NCBI GenBank assembly: GCA_018819225.1
Contig: JAHJQN010000001.1
Span: 62,001-126,000 of the forward strand
Source: Microcaldota archaeon
GTDB taxonomy: Archaea > Micrarchaeota > Micrarchaeia > Norongarragalinales > SBBD01
DNA length: 64,000 nucleotides
Direction: 5' to 3'
Shown: positions 45,989 through 55,942 of the stretch, in pieces
Layout of the letters: each line of letters starts with the position of its first letter
Numbering within the stretch: the stretch's first letter is position 1
Notes under the pieces: model-generated
The model's database searches: none
Told to the model about the DNA's origin: nothing
Seen by the model: only the letters and a program-made list of their open reading frames with translations
Position numbers and translations under genes: made by a program

Positions 45989-46321
45989 ATGCAACGCGAG
46001 GGGTTCGTTGTGGATGTGAATCAATTCGTGGCATACGGATTCGTAGTCGGTTTAATCGCCTATTCCGTGCTCGCCTATCATGCGCACCGCAACATGCGGA
46101 ACATGATCAAGGGACTCGATAAGGAAAAGCATCGCATGACCAAGCTCGAGAACCACGTCTCGGAACTCGATCGCGATGTCAAGCATTTGAAGCATTCCAT
46201 GGCGCAGAAAGTCGAACGGCGGAGTCTGGAACGCATTTTTGCGGAAACCATCGAGTTCATTGAACGGAACAGCGCGAAAGTGGCCGTGGCTCAGACGCGC
46301 GTACCCGCCAAGAGATCGTGA
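45989..46321 (+). CDS. Small membrane protein with coiled coil
   Basis: 110 residues from the ATG at 45989; a GTG at 46010 with GAGGGG 7 nt upstream and a TATA-like TATTTAAA (45969-45976) is a strong alternative (103 residues). One N-terminal TM helix (VAYGFVVGLIAYSVLAY) is followed by a heptad-patterned coiled coil (MIKGLDKEKHRMTKLENHVS and onward). Function unknown; a bitopic scaffold is likely. Its stop overlaps the start of the next gene. Confidence 0.65.
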   Translation: MQREGFVVDVNQFVAYGFVVGLIAYSVLAYHAHRNMRNMIKGLDKEKHRMTKLENHVSELDRDVKHLKHSMAQKVERRSLERIFAETIEFIERNSAKVAVAQTRVPAKRS

Positions 46322-46608
46322 ATAACATGGCGTTCGAGGGTCTGACACTGGAGTCCATCATTCTCATCCTCCTGTTTCTGGGGGTCACGTACTGGTTAAT
46401 TCACCTCATCCGCCAGCTCAACCGCACCACCAAAAAAAGTTTTTCAGAGATCACGCACCACATGAACCGCTTGGAGCAACAATACGTGAAGATTCGTCCG
46501 GAGTTGGATGAGATGCGCGCGGTCATGGACACGAAAGTCGATTACGATTACTTGGAGCGAAAAATGCATGAGCTCGTCAAGATCGTGATGCGCAGAAAAC
46601 GCGGCTAA
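46318..46608 (+). CDS. Small membrane protein with coiled coil
   Basis: 96 residues from GTG at 46318, which overlaps the preceding TGA (GTGA); an ATG at 46327 gives 93. One TM helix (about 11-29) is followed by a charged helical region (SFSEITHHMNRLEQQYVKIR) and a basic C-terminus (MRRKRG). Layout matches the gene before it, so the two may form a heteromeric membrane complex (inference). Ends 5 nt before the convergent CWB2-like gene. Confidence 0.65.
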   Translation: MNNMAFEGLTLESIILILLFLGVTYWLIHLIRQLNRTTKKSFSEITHHMNRLEQQYVKIRPELDEMRAVMDTKVDYDYLERKMHELVKIVMRRKRG

Positions 46609-46613
46609 TTGAT

Positions 46614-48104
46614 TCACTTGAAAACTTTTGAGACGCGTAGCCACAGCTCGTCGACCGCATCATTCACTCCCCGGCTCGTGGTCACAAAGTCCTTCATGTC
46701 CTTGAGCAGGCGGTCCGAATAGTACGCCATGACCAAGAGCATGACGAGCGCGAGAATGAACGCGAGCAGGAACAAGTAGACGAAGAGCCAGCGCAAATCC
46801 AGATCAATGGAGCGGCTTGGGAACGTAATGCCCGCGTACACTTCCGTAAAGAAAGTGGCTTCGACATCGTAGTTTCCCTCCGAAGGCGGGTCTTCCCAAT
46901 TCATTCGGAAATCCGTTAACGCTTTCGGGTAGACGACCATGGGATCCGACTGCAGGGTTCGAATCACGTTGCCCGCCGAATCTCGAATCGTAAATAGAAC
47001 GTAAACCGGCAGCTCAATGTTTCCCACATTCTCGAACGTGGCGTGTAAGTCAACGGATGGCGCGACCTGGTTCCGCGAAGCCACTAAGGCCCCCGTGGCT
47101 TTTCCAAGGGATTGGCCGAAATCCGCTTGAAGCCCCGTGATTTTTCCCGCGTAATGCGGTTGAGGCAACCGGTAGCCCTGCAAACGCATTTCAATGTCCT
47201 GGCGTTGCATGGCTTCATTGCCTTCCGTTCGAATCGTGCCAAATTTTACGTAAATGCGTGCGCCCGTCCGGTCCTTGATGAAGAATCCGGGGGAAGCGAT
47301 GCCGTTTCCGATGCCTAACAAGTACTCGAGTCCCGCCTCATTCACGAGATTCGAGGTTTGCACGAGCGAATACGAACCGATTTCCGGTACGAGAAAGACG
47401 GCGTTCTCGCGCGCATTGAGAATCGTCAACTCGAGAATGTCACCCGTGGTAATCAATGCCTGACTCGGCTTTTCAATATTGAACGCATACGAGTTCGCGT
47501 AATAGTTGGTATCAAACTCGTCAATTCCGTTCAAGCGTTCCACGGGATAATTGCGGAGTTCGCTCATCACTTCAGGACCTAAACGGCCTATAGCGTATAC
47601 GGTGGAAGGCTGGATGCGGGCCAATGATTGAATGACGGGCTGAGGGAGCTCTCGAACGCGTTTCGCGTAAACGATGGGGGCTTGATCCACAATGGATAGA
47701 TAGCGAGCTGAAAGAGCATCGAAAGCGAAATCGTCGCGCACCACGATCACGGAATCCGGTTGCAGTTTCTCCGCAAGCAATCCCGAGAGCTCGTATTGAT
47801 CGACATATTCCACGTCGCGGATGTCGATATCAAGTTGACGCAATTGGTACGTAAAACTGGGGACCGGATTGTCGATGCGGCTGTAGAGCTCGACTTGCGC
47901 AATATCCTGAGACGTTAATTCGTGCAAGGTTCCGCTGATCGAATGGATGTCTTGAACGTAACGCATGATATAGCCTTTCTGGTAAGCGTAAAGACTCGCC
48001 ACGTAGGCATCCCGCCAATCGTTCGAGTTGACGAGTACCGCGGTTTGCGCGTTCGCGAGCGCTAGGAAAACGAACAGCCATCCAATGATTAACTTCGAAC
48101 CCAT
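46614..48104 (-). CDS. CWB2-like surface membrane protein
   Basis: 496 residues from the ATG at 48104, preceded by GAGAGGGG (the longer reading to 48206 overlaps the upstream gene). A signal peptide (about 1-20) is followed by a region matching the putative cell-wall-binding repeat 2 (PF04122): SVIVVRDDFAFDALSARYL, PIVYAKRVRELPQPV, VYAIGRLGPEVMSEL and VERLNGIDEFDTN follow that family in order. A beta domain (about 320-420) and one TM helix (about 433-458) with a cytosolic C-terminus follow. CWB2 repeats anchor surface proteins in bacteria and occur in some archaea. It lies 10 nt after the giant glycoprotein gene, hence a probable partner. Confidence 0.7.
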   Translation of the reverse strand: MGSKLIIGWLFVFLALANAQTAVLVNSNDWRDAYVASLYAYQKGYIMRYVQDIHSISGTLHELTSQDIAQVELYSRIDNPVPSFTYQLRQLDIDIRDVEYVDQYELSGLLAEKLQPDSVIVVRDDFAFDALSARYLSIVDQAPIVYAKRVRELPQPVIQSLARIQPSTVYAIGRLGPEVMSELRNYPVERLNGIDEFDTNYYANSYAFNIEKPSQALITTGDILELTILNARENAVFLVPEIGSYSLVQTSNLVNEAGLEYLLGIGNGIASPGFFIKDRTGARIYVKFGTIRTEGNEAMQRQDIEMRLQGYRLPQPHYAGKITGLQADFGQSLGKATGALVASRNQVAPSVDLHATFENVGNIELPVYVLFTIRDSAGNVIRTLQSDPMVVYPKALTDFRMNWEDPPSEGNYDVEATFFTEVYAGITFPSRSIDLDLRWLFVYLFLLAFILALVMLLVMAYYSDRLLKDMKDFVTTSRGVNDAVDELWLRVSKVFK

Positions 48105-48114
48105 TTTTCCCCTC

Positions 48115-51100
48115 TCATTCTTCAACCCAGAAGTCGACGAAATCCTCAAGTGATTTTGGAAATGCGATCTCGTAATCGCTGGATCCGCCCTCGAAATTCG
48201 CGGCATCCGGATTTAGGTCTGCGCAGAATATAATGGTATCGCCGGCGGAAAACGCGGAAGAGTCATCCTCGTCGGAATACATGACGCCGATGTTCCAGTT
48301 TCCGTCGGTCGTAATCATGTAATTGACGCCGGACAGCCCGCAAAGGTTCCCGCCGGAGTTATTGTAATTATTCTCCAGGAGATCTTCCACGTAAAAAAGA
48401 CCCAGGCCCGAGTCTATTGCGGGCATATCCGCCGCATCATCTGCAGCCGTTAATTTGCTCCACGTCGGCGTGTCGCCTTGTTTCGTAATAAATACGGTTC
48501 CCGTGTTTTGCCGTTTAGCATAGGCCTCCGAGGATTCGGGGCCCGTTTCAGAATTGAGGCGTTGCGTACTAATCCCGTAAAATCCGACGTATTGACCGCT
48601 TCCCCCAATGGGGTTCGGAGGCAGTTTAACGAACACGTTCAACAACGGGAACGGATCTTCCCATCCCTCGTTTCCTTTCGTATCGTTGGCGTAGGTAGTA
48701 TTGACGGTTAGGTTGCTTCCGATAAATGAAACATTGACTTCAACGCCCCAACGATTGTCATTGGCGACTCCGGCATTGCAACCCGTATCGCTCATCGTCC
48801 AGTTTTGAGCGGTTCCGTTGGGGAACGTTATCATGGCCCAGACGCGATCCAAACCGCCTTTGTCTCCTGCAGAAGCGTTCACGCAAATCGTGGTATTCAC
48901 GGTCGCATTCGAAGTATTGACGTACGTGCTGTTCACAATCGGATAGGTTTTCACGGGGCCGAGGGGCGCAAACGGAGTGGAGTTAATGGATCCGTTGGCC
49001 CATATGCGCCACCAAACCGTCTCCCCTTCCGCTGAAACCGGTACTTCAATAGTTATGTTCGCCCACGAATTATTTTGTTCACTGAAAGAGGCATTGCTGG
49101 CATTCTCAAAACTCAGGGAAGCGTTCCATTCCAGCCAATACCATTCAAGACCGGAATCATCAAACCAATAACTGAAGAAAGTGACATTGTCAAGGACTTC
49201 GGGGGAGGAATTATCGACCCCCAAGTATATAGGGGACTCGTTGTGGTAAGGCGCATCGTTCTTGACGGTGAAATTGAGCGCGGGCCAAGGGGATTGCTCT
49301 CCTTCATTGAGAACGGTATCATTTCCGAACGTAGTGTTTATGGTCAAGTTTCCAACAACAAGTCCTACATCGACCTCCACGCCATACCAATTATCGTCCG
49401 CTACACCTGCATCGCATCCCGTATCGCTCAAGGTTAAGTTGATTGCGGTTCCGTTCGGGTAGTTGACCATGATCCATGCCGCATCAATTCCGCTGGGGTC
49501 ACCAACAGTTGCATTGATGCAAATGGTTTCATTAATGGTTACGTTTCCTTGCGTGAAATTGGCGGAGGTGGTGTTGATCGTTGGAGACTGGTTGGTGACG
49601 ACAACGAAACCAAAATCAGTAGTATTCCAGATATTGTTCGAATCATTGGCGTGAAACTGGTATCCGAACGTTTTTCCTTCGCAGCCTACGGGGATAACCT
49701 TGGAGGTATTCGTCCAGTTCTGGCTCTGGAATTCCGCTTCCGTGTCATTTTGGAACCCGAGTTCACCACATTGGCTTCCGGTGGCATTCCAGGAAAAGGT
49801 GTAAAGACTCAAGTTGCTGAGTTCGTCCCACCATTGAGAATACATGAGTACCGGATCAGCGACCGTGATGGAACCCGAGGCGTTGTCTCCCAGATTCTGG
49901 TAAAGTGGCGGGAATACGTCGCTGTCGTCGTACAACACCCCAGTTGCATTGAATACGATCATGACAACGCTCTCGGGATTGTGACTCCTTTCCGTGTCGA
50001 GTACTTGATCTTCATCAATGTGCATGGATACAATAGTGCTCCACCAGTAAGGAATTACGTCGGCCAGCACGGCCCAACCGCCATTGGCTCCGGATCGAAG
50101 CGTTTGTTGAATGACTCCGGAAACGGGTTCCTGATTCAGGTTGTGCGTTACGTTGTAGTCACCGTTGTCGTGGCCGCGTACACCCGCTCCGGAAACCGCG
50201 CTGTAATTAATGCCGGCGGTATTATTGACGCCGATGGCCCAGGCGATCCAACCGACTTGTTCCGTTCCATGTAAAGTTGAACGCACTTCCGCGTTTTCCA
50301 AAGCAAGCTGGAAGCTGGCAGTACCAACCGAATTTTCAATGGTTTCAATCCACGTGGGATCATTTTGCGTCTGTACCGAGGAGATTACCGCCGGATTCAC
50401 TGAAAACGAATTGGCGTACGTGATGGTATCGTAACAAGTTCCAGGAGTGGAAGCGCCCTGCTGGCAGTTGGACGTGAAATTTCCTGCCTCGATGTAGGTG
50501 TTGGACATGTTCAGGTTGTGGCCGCCGCGCTCAACTGCCAACCAATATACGGTATCATTCCAATCCACGAGCGTTTCGTTGGGTTGTTGAATGCGGGCGT
50601 AGAAGCCCGTTCCGTTCACGTCGTAAATACGCACGGAATAGGAATTTGGACTCGTGTGATTATGAATGGCCACGACAACAGGACGGTATAACGCGAAAGT
50701 GAAATCAACCCATACGGAAGCGTTGCTCACGGAATTAATCACACCTACTTCTCCTACGATATTGTCGCCTGGAGGAGGCTGTTGTTCCACGCTCACAACT
50801 ACGTTGGGATAGGGATCCTCATAACCGAGATTTCCGAGGGTATCGTTTGAGAAGGTGGTATTGATCCGCAAAACGCCTTCAACGCTGCTGACGTTTACCG
50901 CGCCCCCATATCGGTTATCGTTTGATCCGCCCGCATTACAACCCGTATCCGATAGAGAGATGTTGGCAGACGTTCCATTCGGGAAAGTAATCGCGGCCCA
51001 AACTTCGGAAACACCAACTCCTTGATCTCCAGAAGATGCGTTGATGCAGATCAGCGTGTCCAGATATGCGGATCCCTTGTCGGAAGCCGTGGAATTGATT

Positions 51101-54100
51101 TCAGGGGATAAATTGGCGATCGTTACATAAAAGAATGACTCGGGTGTGAACACATTGAATGAGTCATTGGCCCAAGGCTTGCCGGCAATGATTTCTCCTT
51201 CCATGTTGGCCGGAACCATAACGGAATAATTACTCCACGTATTGTTTGTTGGCGAGAACACAATGGCGGATTCGTTAGCCATACTGCCCGTGCCGTTCCA
51301 TTCAAGAATGTGCGTGCTGAGAGCAATATCATCGTACCAATAAGCGTAAAAGTCGATTTGATCCGTTGAATTGATTTCCGTATCATTGACTCCTTTGTAG
51401 ACCGCATTCGGATTCGAGTAAGGGGCGTTGTTGAATACCGTGATGTTGATTGCGGGCCAAGGCGTTTGTTTGCCTTCATTACCGAGCGTATCGTTTGCGA
51501 AAGTGGTGTTGATGGTCGCCGTGCCTAAGGAATTGCCCGTATCGATTTCAAGGCCGTACACGTTATCTCCAGCACCGCCTGCTCCGCACCCGGTATCACT
51601 TAAACTCCAATTGAAAATGGACGCGTTGGGATAGGTAATGAGAATCCATACTTCATCCAAACCCATCCCCGCATCTCCTGCAGTAGCGGTCACGCAAGCG
51701 CGATGGGAGGGACGTAAATTCGTGGCGTTGGAAGCCGTGGAGTTAATGACTGGAGAAACGTTCTGGATGTAGAGATAGGTGAAGGGGGTCACGTTGAATT
51801 GATTCGCGGAATCGTTTGCCCAAATTCGTCCGGCTAAAACGTTTCCTTCCTGGATCGCTGGAATCTGCACGGTTTCATTTCCCCACGTGTCGTTTCCAAA
51901 AGAAAAGTCCGTCCACGAAACATTTTCCATGCTTCCGGACGCATTCCATTCCAGCGAATAGGTGCTGAGCAGCGCGTCGTCGTACCAATAACTGAAGAAT
52001 TTTACGTTTTGCAGAGTAACGGGGGCCGTATCATCCGCACCCAAGTATGCCGGATCGTCCGGGTAGAATGGGGGTTGGTTTCCGATCGTAACGTTAAGAG
52101 CCGGCCAAGGCGTTTCTTCTCCTTCATTGCCAAGCGAATCGTTCGCAAAAGTGGCATTGATTGTCAGATCTCCGAGAATGGTCCCGACCGCGATTTCACG
52201 GCCATAACGGTTATCACCCACTCCCCCTGCATTGCAGCCCGTGTCGCTTAAACTCCAGTTGAATATGGAACTGTTGGGATAGGTGACCGTGACCCAAACT
52301 TTATCAACCCCAACACCCAAATCGCCGGCACTCGCATTGACGCAGATGCGGCTGTTGACAATGACTCCCGAAGAATTAACTTCAGAAGAATTCAGAACAG
52401 GAGGAGCTTGTTGAACCACGAGATAAGAAAACGGGGTACTGTTGAATTGGTCCGTCGTGTCATTGGTCCAAATGTTTCCTGAAATATTTTTTCCTTCCGA
52501 ACTTCCTGGAAGTTCAATACTGTAATTTCCCCATGTATCGTTGGAGGGAGAGAAGACCGTCCAATCTTGATACTCGAAGCTTCCGGTCTCGTTCCATCTC
52601 AAAGTATACGTGCTCAACGAAACGTCGTCATACCAGTAACTGTAAATCAGCAATCGATCATGCGGATCCGGAGTACTTACGTTAGCCCCCCAGTAAACGG
52701 TATTGATTTCGTAGTAAGGAGGCGTATCTGGAGGGACATCAATTTGCACTTGAAGCAATGGTCGTGGACTCTCGAAATCTTCATTTCCGACGGTGTCGTT
52801 TGCATACGTGGTATTGATGGTCAAGTTTCCTAAGGCGGTACCTACGCTGATTTGTCTACCCCAGCGATTATCATCGGCCCCCCCTGCATTACAGCCGCCA
52901 TCCAACAGCGTATAATTGATGAGCGAACCATTCGGGTAATTCACGAGTGCCCAGACGCGATCCAAACCGGCTCCCGCATCTCCGGCGGATGCATTAATGC
53001 AGATGAGCGAGTTTTGGTAAACGAAATTGCTGTCCACTTCCGTTGCATTGACGAGAGGCGTTTGATTCAAGATGTTCACGAAGAAGAATTCCGTTACGTT
53101 GAATTGATTGGTGCTGTCATTCGCCCACATTCTTCCGCCCAGAACCTCTCCTTCAATAGCGGCTGGAACGGAAATGGTGAGGTTGCCCCACGTATCATTA
53201 GAGGGAGAGAATACGACAGCGGATTCATTGGCCATGCTTGCGGATCCATTCCATTCCAAGAAGTAAGTGCTCAACGCACTTTCATCATACCAGTAGGTGT
53301 AGAACAAGATTTGGTCCCTTGCATCTGCATCCGTAGTGTTCAAACCGCGGTAACCGTTTGTTGCATTATAATAGGGAGGCAGGTTCGGAGCAGTGATTGA
53401 AATATTCCATGCCGGCCAAGGCGTTTCCTCGCCCTCATTTCCAATCGTGTCATTGGCGAACGATGCGTTAATCGTCAGCGTTCCGGGATCCGTTCCGACG
53501 TTGATCGAACGCCCCCAGTAAATGTCTCCGGCGCCTCCGGCATTGCAACCGAGATCGCTTAAACTCCAGTTGAAAATCGAGGTGTTCGGATACGTCAGGG
53601 AAACCCAAACCTCGTCAATACCCGCGCCGGCATCGCCTGCGGTAACATTCACGCAAATTTCATCCGTGTATATCGCGACAGAATCGTTAATGCCCGTGGT
53701 ATTTACCAACGGGCTTTGGTTCTGGACGGAAACGAGGTTAAAAGCCGTAACATTGAACTGATTATTGGAATCGTTGACCCATATTCTTCCCCAGACTTCC
53801 TTTCCTTCTTGCGAAGGATCAATAACATCGGTTTGATTGGCCCACGAATCGTTGGTGAAGAAGAAATCGGTTTGCGAGCCATTGGTCAACGCGCCTGAGA
53901 AATTCGTTTCAAGGAAGAACGAACTGAGCGCCAAATCATCCCACCAGTAGCTGAAGAAAAGAATTTGGTCGTTCACTTCAGCCGTGGAGGTGTTGGCGCC
54001 GAGGTAAATGGGGTCAATGGAATAATAGGGCAAACGATCCGATACCGTAAGGATCCCGATATCCGTGGCATTGAAAATATTGTTGGAATCGTTGGCATAA

Positions 54101-55287
54101 AAGCGATAACCAACCGCCTTATTCTCGCAAGCCGTCGGAACGGCTTTCGTGGTGTTCGTATAGTTTTCGCTTTGGAAAAGTTCGGGAGTGAAGTTCACCC
54201 AACCACTCGTTATTCCGCAATCGCTTCCGGACGCGTTCCAAGAGAATACGAATGTGCTTAAATCGCTTTGCACGTCCAACCACTGAGAGTAGAAAAGCGT
54301 AATATCGTTTACAAACGCCGGAGTCGTCGCATTATCTCCGAAGTTTCTCCATTCCGGCGGCGAGGCATCCGAATCGTCGTAAATGAGTCCGGTTTGGTTG
54401 AATACGATAATGGAAACGGGATTGGGGGTATGGCTCTGTTCCGCGTCGCCGACTTGGTCTTCCTGCAAGACGACGTCAATAGTAGTGGAAGTCATCGGAG
54501 TGCGATCGTCGATAACGGCCCAAGAGCCATCCGCTCCCTGGTGTTCCGTCTGCATCACTAATGCGGACGCAGGGAATACCCCCAAATCATGAATGTACTG
54601 ATAATTGCCATTGTCTCTCGACCGGACTTGGTCTGGAGTGATAATGGAGCGATACTGTAATCCGCTGTCGGAGCTGTTGATGCGCTCCCAGGCAATCCAG
54701 CCGACTTGTTCATTGCCGTGAAGGGTGGCGCGCACTTCCGCATTTTCGAGAGCGAGCTGAAAATTCGTTGCGGTAATCGTGTTAAACGTCGTATCGGTAA
54801 ACGTGGGATCTTCTTGGGTCATTACCCCCGAGAATACATTGGGAGCGGAAGAAAAGGGGGAAGAATACGTAATCGTGTCAAAGCAGTCTCCGGAAGTGCT
54901 CTTTCCTTGTTGACAATTAGATGTAACATTGTCGGCTTCAATGATGACTCCGGATTCAACAAGGGTGTGGCGTCCGACTTCGACGGCCACCCAAAAAACG
55001 GTGTCATTCCAGTTCACGTACGAATCATTGTCCGCTTGCAAGCGCACGAAGAATCCAGTAGAGTTCACATCGAATACGCGGACCGTGTAGGGATTAGGAC
55101 TGGTTTTATATTGTTCAGCCACCACGACCGGATCAGTTAACGGAACCGTAAAGTCAATCCAAGCCGAGGTATTCCCAACCGTAGAATACGAGCCGACTTC
55201 TCCAACCACATTATCTGCGTTTACAGGTAAAGCCATTGCTAGCAATAGGAAAAATCCAAGCACAATGGTTTTTCTGTTTGAATTCAT
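48115..55287 (-). CDS. Giant repeat glycoprotein
   Basis: 2,390 residues. A signal peptide (1-24, ending VNA) is followed by a lectin-like beta domain (about 25-330), which recurs at about 1505-1795 (matching VGEVG, SYSTVGNTSAWIDF/VINSVSNASVWVDF, and EVGRHTL/ERGGHNL). In total about seven copies of a ~218-residue unit make up most of the rest, each with a YW-x-DD motif, a W-x-NDS segment, C-x-N-x-(S/T)AGD and a G-C-NAGG-x-DN turn. N-glycosylation sequons (N-x-S/T) are extremely dense. The C-terminal ~160 residues (from QYVGFYG to the end) are related to the C-terminal part of the pilin-like protein encoded just upstream. No TM helix at the C-terminus. The lectin-like domain resembles H-type lectins only loosely. 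Probably an adhesive or S-layer-associated filament (inference). Confidence 0.8.
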   Translation of the reverse strand: MNSNRKTIVLGFFLLLAMALPVNADNVVGEVGSYSTVGNTSAWIDFTVPLTDPVVVAEQYKTSPNPYTVRVFDVNSTGFFVRLQADNDSYVNWNDTVFWVAVEVGRHTLVESGVIIEADNVTSNCQQGKSTSGDCFDTITYSSPFSSAPNVFSGVMTQEDPTFTDTTFNTITATNFQLALENAEVRATLHGNEQVGWIAWERINSSDSGLQYRSIITPDQVRSRDNGNYQYIHDLGVFPASALVMQTEHQGADGSWAVIDDRTPMTSTTIDVVLQEDQVGDAEQSHTPNPVSIIVFNQTGLIYDDSDASPPEWRNFGDNATTPAFVNDITLFYSQWLDVQSDLSTFVFSWNASGSDCGITSGWVNFTPELFQSENYTNTTKAVPTACENKAVGYRFYANDSNNIFNATDIGILTVSDRLPYYSIDPIYLGANTSTAEVNDQILFFSYWWDDLALSSFFLETNFSGALTNGSQTDFFFTNDSWANQTDVIDPSQEGKEVWGRIWVNDSNNQFNVTAFNLVSVQNQSPLVNTTGINDSVAIYTDEICVNVTAGDAGAGIDEVWVSLTYPNTSIFNWSLSDLGCNAGGAGDIYWGRSINVGTDPGTLTINASFANDTIGNEGEETPWPAWNISITAPNLPPYYNATNGYRGLNTTDADARDQILFYTYWYDESALSTYFLEWNGSASMANESAVVFSPSNDTWGNLTISVPAAIEGEVLGGRMWANDSTNQFNVTEFFFVNILNQTPLVNATEVDSNFVYQNSLICINASAGDAGAGLDRVWALVNYPNGSLINYTLLDGGCNAGGADDNRWGRQISVGTALGNLTINTTYANDTVGNEDFESPRPLLQVQIDVPPDTPPYYEINTVYWGANVSTPDPHDRLLIYSYWYDDVSLSTYTLRWNETGSFEYQDWTVFSPSNDTWGNYSIELPGSSEGKNISGNIWTNDTTDQFNSTPFSYLVVQQAPPVLNSSEVNSSGVIVNSRICVNASAGDLGVGVDKVWVTVTYPNSSIFNWSLSDTGCNAGGVGDNRYGREIAVGTILGDLTINATFANDSLGNEGEETPWPALNVTIGNQPPFYPDDPAYLGADDTAPVTLQNVKFFSYWYDDALLSTYSLEWNASGSMENVSWTDFSFGNDTWGNETVQIPAIQEGNVLAGRIWANDSANQFNVTPFTYLYIQNVSPVINSTASNATNLRPSHRACVTATAGDAGMGLDEVWILITYPNASIFNWSLSDTGCGAGGAGDNVYGLEIDTGNSLGTATINTTFANDTLGNEGKQTPWPAINITVFNNAPYSNPNAVYKGVNDTEINSTDQIDFYAYWYDDIALSTHILEWNGTGSMANESAIVFSPTNNTWSNYSVMVPANMEGEIIAGKPWANDSFNVFTPESFFYVTIANLSPEINSTASDKGSAYLDTLICINASSGDQGVGVSEVWAAITFPNGTSANISLSDTGCNAGGSNDNRYGGAVNVSSVEGVLRINTTFSNDTLGNLGYEDPYPNVVVSVEQQPPPGDNIVGEVGVINSVSNASVWVDFTFALYRPVVVAIHNHTSPNSYSVRIYDVNGTGFYARIQQPNETLVDWNDTVYWLAVERGGHNLNMSNTYIEAGNFTSNCQQGASTPGTCYDTITYANSFSVNPAVISSVQTQNDPTWIETIENSVGTASFQLALENAEVRSTLHGTEQVGWIAWAIGVNNTAGINYSAVSGAGVRGHDNGDYNVTHNLNQEPVSGVIQQTLRSGANGGWAVLADVIPYWWSTIVSMHIDEDQVLDTERSHNPESVVMIVFNATGVLYDDSDVFPPLYQNLGDNASGSITVADPVLMYSQWWDELSNLSLYTFSWNATGSQCGELGFQNDTEAEFQSQNWTNTSKVIPVGCEGKTFGYQFHANDSNNIWNTTDFGFVVVTNQSPTINTTSANFTQGNVTINETICINATVGDPSGIDAAWIMVNYPNGTAINLTLSDTGCDAGVADDNWYGVEVDVGLVVGNLTINTTFGNDTVLNEGEQSPWPALNFTVKNDAPYHNESPIYLGVDNSSPEVLDNVTFFSYWFDDSGLEWYWLEWNASLSFENASNASFSEQNNSWANITIEVPVSAEGETVWWRIWANGSINSTPFAPLGPVKTYPIVNSTYVNTSNATVNTTICVNASAGDKGGLDRVWAMITFPNGTAQNWTMSDTGCNAGVANDNRWGVEVNVSFIGSNLTVNTTYANDTKGNEGWEDPFPLLNVFVKLPPNPIGGSGQYVGFYGISTQRLNSETGPESSEAYAKRQNTGTVFITKQGDTPTWSKLTAADDAADMPAIDSGLGLFYVEDLLENNYNNSGGNLCGLSGVNYMITTDGNWNIGVMYSDEDDSSAFSAGDTIIFCADLNPDAANFEGGSSDYEIAFPKSLEDFVDFWVEE
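48615..54035 (-). repeat. ~655-bp tandem protein repeats
   Basis: Units start near 54033, 53385, 52725, 52075 and 51430 (spacing 645-660 bp), then after the second lectin-like domain at about 49900 and 49255. Sequence identity is moderate, so this is an old expansion rather than a recent array. Confidence 0.75.
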
Positions 55288-55297
55288 GGGAGAAGGA

Positions 55298-55924
55298 TCA
55301 CTCCAAGTCGTACCAGATGTCGTAACTCAAGAAGGAAGGCGTTTTCGCGACAATGATTTGATAATTAATGGTACCGAAGCCGTTCGTGGAAGTAAAGCTG
55401 CTGATGTTCGTGCAGAAAAAGTAGTTCTCGGTTCCCGGAGTAGAAGAATCAAATAATATGCCCGTGCTGCGGCTGTCCGTCGTGTTAAGCACTTTAATAT
55501 CGAGATTCGAGCCGCATTGTCCGTCCGAAGCATTGGTATCGAAATGGTTTGCAGTAGAATAGTAACCCGTCAGCGAGAAGTTGCCATCCGTCGTGCTGTT
55601 CGTGGACGCGTTGACGAACGGAGCCGTTGGCGTCGCCCCTCCCTTAAGGAAATAGAGAACTCCGGACGTCACGCCCTTCTGATATAAAACGTTTCCAAGA
55701 GCAGTACTATTCCGCACTTGGGAAGAAACATTTCCGTAAAAACCGACGTATTGCTGCATGCGGCCCGTGATGTTCGTGTTATTCGCCGTGCCGTTTTCCG
55801 CGGGAACCGCCCAATTCGTGTAATCGGATTGTTCGGCAGCTGCCGCTACGTAGATGGCGCTCGCTATCACGACTGCGAGCAGCGCTCCGGCTACCGCTAA
55901 TATATGCCAACTTCGCACGGCCAT
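55298..55924 (-). CDS. Pilin-like surface protein sharing the QYVGFYG domain
   Basis: 208 residues. A hydrophobic N-terminus (about 8-29, ILAVAGALLAVVIASAIYVA) follows a short charged head, resembling the N-terminal helix of type IV pilin-like proteins, though no clear class III cleavage motif is seen. The outer part has dense N-x-S/T sequons and a domain starting QYVGFYGN and ending YQIIVAKTPSFLSYDIWYD, related to the C-terminus of the downstream giant glycoprotein (QYVGFYGI, YEIAFPKSLEDFVDFWVEE). The two genes are 10 nt apart. The shared domain suggests they co-assemble. Confidence 0.7.
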   Translation of the reverse strand: MAVRSWHILAVAGALLAVVIASAIYVAAAAEQSDYTNWAVPAENGTANNTNITGRMQQYVGFYGNVSSQVRNSTALGNVLYQKGVTSGVLYFLKGGATPTAPFVNASTNSTTDGNFSLTGYYSTANHFDTNASDGQCGSNLDIKVLNTTDSRSTGILFDSSTPGTENYFFCTNISSFTSTNGFGTINYQIIVAKTPSFLSYDIWYDLE

Positions 55925-55942
55925 GACCCACTCGGACCCAGG

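Noticed and set aside
48105..48206. Longer start for the CWB2-like gene
   Set aside because: It overlaps the giant glycoprotein gene and would hide the clear signal peptide that begins at 48104.
55298..55924. Archaellin or true type IV pilin
   Set aside because: The hydrophobic N-terminus fits, but no FlaK/PibD-type cleavage site or archaellum genes are seen; pilin-like is as far as the sequence allows.
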